DNA from: Lysobacterales bacterium UBA2790
GTDB lineage: Bacteria; Pseudomonadota; Gammaproteobacteria; Xanthomonadales; Xanthomonadaceae
Assembly (NCBI GenBank): GCA_002352135.1
Contig: DEHW01000134.1
Span: forward strand, 1 to 17,522
Length of the DNA: 17,522 bases
Direction of reading: 5' to 3'
The position numbers were made by a program, and so were the translations under genes. Under the pieces are notes generated by a model. The model saw nothing but the letters and a program-made list of their open reading frames with translations, did not search any database and had not been told where the DNA came from. Every line of letters starts with the position of its first letter. Position 1 is the first letter of the stretch. Positions 16,101 through 17,522 of this stretch are shown piece by piece.

Positions 16101-17522
16101 TCAGAGTTCCGGTGGCAGCACCGTCATGCATTCCTCGATGGTGGTCAGCCCGGCAGCGACATGCGCCGCCGCAGCGGCCCGCAAGGGACTCATGCCTTCC
16201 TGCTCGGCTGCGCGGGTGAAGTCGGCCAGATCCAGACCCGGTTTGATCATCGCCGTCAGGCGCGGGGTCAGGGTGAGCATTTCGTACAGGCCGATGCGGC
16301 CCAGATAGCCGGTATTGCGGCATTCCAGACAGCCCACCGGCGCGCAAATGACCGATGGTTGCGGCAAGGGATGACGCCCGGTCAGGCTGCGCCACGCCGG
16401 CGCCTCGCAGGGTGCTTCGCGCTTGCAATGCGGACACAGGGTGCGCACCAGGCGCTGAGCCAGAATGCCGTTGACGGTCGATTGGATCAGGTAGTGCGGT
16501 ACGCCCAGATCGAGCAGGCGGGTGATCGCCGAACAGGCGTCATTGGTGTGCAGGGTGGACAGCACCAGATGACCGGTCAAAGAGGCTTGCACCGCCATCT
16601 GCGCGGTCTCCAGGTCACGGATTTCGCCGACCATGATGATGTCCGGGTCCTGGCGCAGCAGGGTGCGCACGCCCGAGGCGAAATCCAGATCGATGGCCTG
16701 ATGCACCTGCATCTGATTGAACTCGGGCGCGATCATTTCAATCGGGTCTTCGACCGTGCAGACGTTGACGTCGGCGGTTGCCAGACGCTTGAGCGTGGAA
16801 TACAGCGTGGTGGTCTTGCCCGAGCCCGTTGGACCAGTTACCAGCACGATGCCGTGCGGCCGCTGCACCAGCGCATTCCAGGCTTCCGCCTCATCAGGAT
16901 TGAAACCCAGCGCTTCGATGGACTTCAGCGCGGTGTCCGGGTCGAAGATACGCATCACGCATTTTTCGCCGAAGGCGGTCGGCATGGTCGACAGACGCAT
17001 TTCAACCTCACGCCCACCGGGCGAGCGCGTCTTGATGCGACCATCCTGCGGGCGACGCTTTTCGGCCACGTCCATGCGACCCAGCACCTTGATGCGACTG
17101 ACCACCGCCGTCATCACCGGCGTCGGCACTTCGAACACTTTGTGCAACACGCCGTCGATGCGGAAACGCACCCGGCTGATGTCGCGACGTGGCTCAAGAT
17201 GGATGTCGGAGGCGCGTTGCTCGTAGGCGTACTGCAGCAGCCAATCGACGATGTGCACGATATGGCGGTCGTCCGCGCCGACCTCGCCGGTGCGGCCCAG
17301 TTCTACCAGTTGCTCGAAACTCGGCAAGGACGCGGAAGGTGCTTCCTCGCCCTGATCCTTGGCGCGCCGCACCGAACGGGTGACACCGAAGAACTCCATC
17401 GTGTAGCGATGGATGTCCAGTGGGTTCGAGACGCGCAGTTCGATATCACGACGCAGGATGTGCTGGATGTCGGGCAGCCAGCGCGTGTCGGTCGGTTCGC
17501 TGGTGGCCACCACGATGCGATC
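16101..17522 (-). CDS. GspE/PulE/PilB-type secretion ATPase (5' end outside window)
   Basis: A hexameric AAA-like ATPase that powers type II secretion or type IV pilus assembly from the cytoplasmic face. The frame stays open to the window edge, so the GTG at 17513 is not a true start, and the N-terminal N1 domain is cut (DRIVVATSEP is the first visible residues). Clear motifs follow: ASDIHLEPR and RFRIDGVLH in the N2 domain, Walker A GPTGSGKTTT, Asp box VEDPIE, Walker B DIIMVGEIRD, His box LTGHLVLSTLHTNDA, and a C-terminal Cys4 zinc site with CPHC and CLEC pairs. About 473 codons are present. The Cys4 site fits GspE/PilB/MshE and not the retraction ATPase PilT. Without neighbours I cannot tell which system it drives. 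Confidence 0.93.
   Translation of the reverse strand, partial: DRIVVATSEPTDTRWLPDIQHILRRDIELRVSNPLDIHRYTMEFFGVTRSVRRAKDQGEEAPSASLPSFEQLVELGRTGEVGADDRHIVHIVDWLLQYAYEQRASDIHLEPRRDISRVRFRIDGVLHKVFEVPTPVMTAVVSRIKVLGRMDVAEKRRPQDGRIKTRSPGGREVEMRLSTMPTAFGEKCVMRIFDPDTALKSIEALGFNPDEAEAWNALVQRPHGIVLVTGPTGSGKTTTLYSTLKRLATADVNVCTVEDPIEMIAPEFNQMQVHQAIDLDFASGVRTLLRQDPDIIMVGEIRDLETAQMAVQASLTGHLVLSTLHTNDACSAITRLLDLGVPHYLIQSTVNGILAQRLVRTLCPHCKREAPCEAPAWRSLTGRHPLPQPSVICAPVGCLECRNTGYLGRIGLYEMLTLTPRLTAMIKPGLDLADFTRAAEQEGMSPLRAAAAAHVAAGLTTIEECMTVLPPEL

Overview
The window is GC-rich, densely coded chromosomal DNA of a gammaproteobacterium. Protein character and gene pairings point to the Xanthomonadales (Lysobacterales): ileS-lspA, tsaD divergent from rpsU-yqeY, queA-tgt, tatABC, a DUF4139 protein and an HDOD protein. 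That placement is by recognition only, with no alignment. Nearly all of it is core housekeeping. I see no tRNA or rRNA gene, CRISPR array, insertion sequence, phage gene or integration site. No gene-free stretch exceeds 300 bases; the longest are 2438-2684 and 5484-5652.

Layout. Positions 1-2143 (+) hold the 3' part of ileS and lspA, translationally coupled. Positions 2172-2437 (+) hold a small YjfB-type motility-associated gene behind a strong match to a sigma-28 (FliA) flagellar promoter. Positions 2685-4110 (+) hold a membrane-quality pair, an SPFH/QmcA protein and an NfeD-like partner, closed by a perfect 12-bp hairpin. metF (-) converges on that hairpin. A TfoX N-domain gene (+) is divergent from metF, followed by an HDOD signalling protein (+). 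A minus-strand operon, tsaD-folB-folK, runs back towards the HDOD gene and combines t6A tRNA modification with two folate steps. rpsU (+) is divergent from tsaD, followed by a terminator-like hairpin, a yqeY-type gene and a TetA-like MFS exporter. An exported DUF4139 protein (+) comes next. queA-tgt (+), overlapping by 4 bp, make the queuosine modification, and tatA-tatB-tatC (+) make the twin-arginine translocase. A GspE/PulE-type secretion ATPase (-) runs off the right edge, its stop codon abutting that of tatC.

The most noteworthy items are the FliA-type promoter in front of the tiny YjfB-like gene, and three places where a classical housekeeping cluster stops early and unrelated genes follow: ileS-lspA without ispH, rpsU-yqeY without dnaG-rpoD, and queA-tgt without yajC-secDF. 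Lesser items are a possible decayed minus-strand gene fragment after the TfoX gene, an HDOD protein with a degraded HD motif, and 11-residue repeats in the SPFH protein. I did not find convincing evidence of a wholly new multi-gene system.
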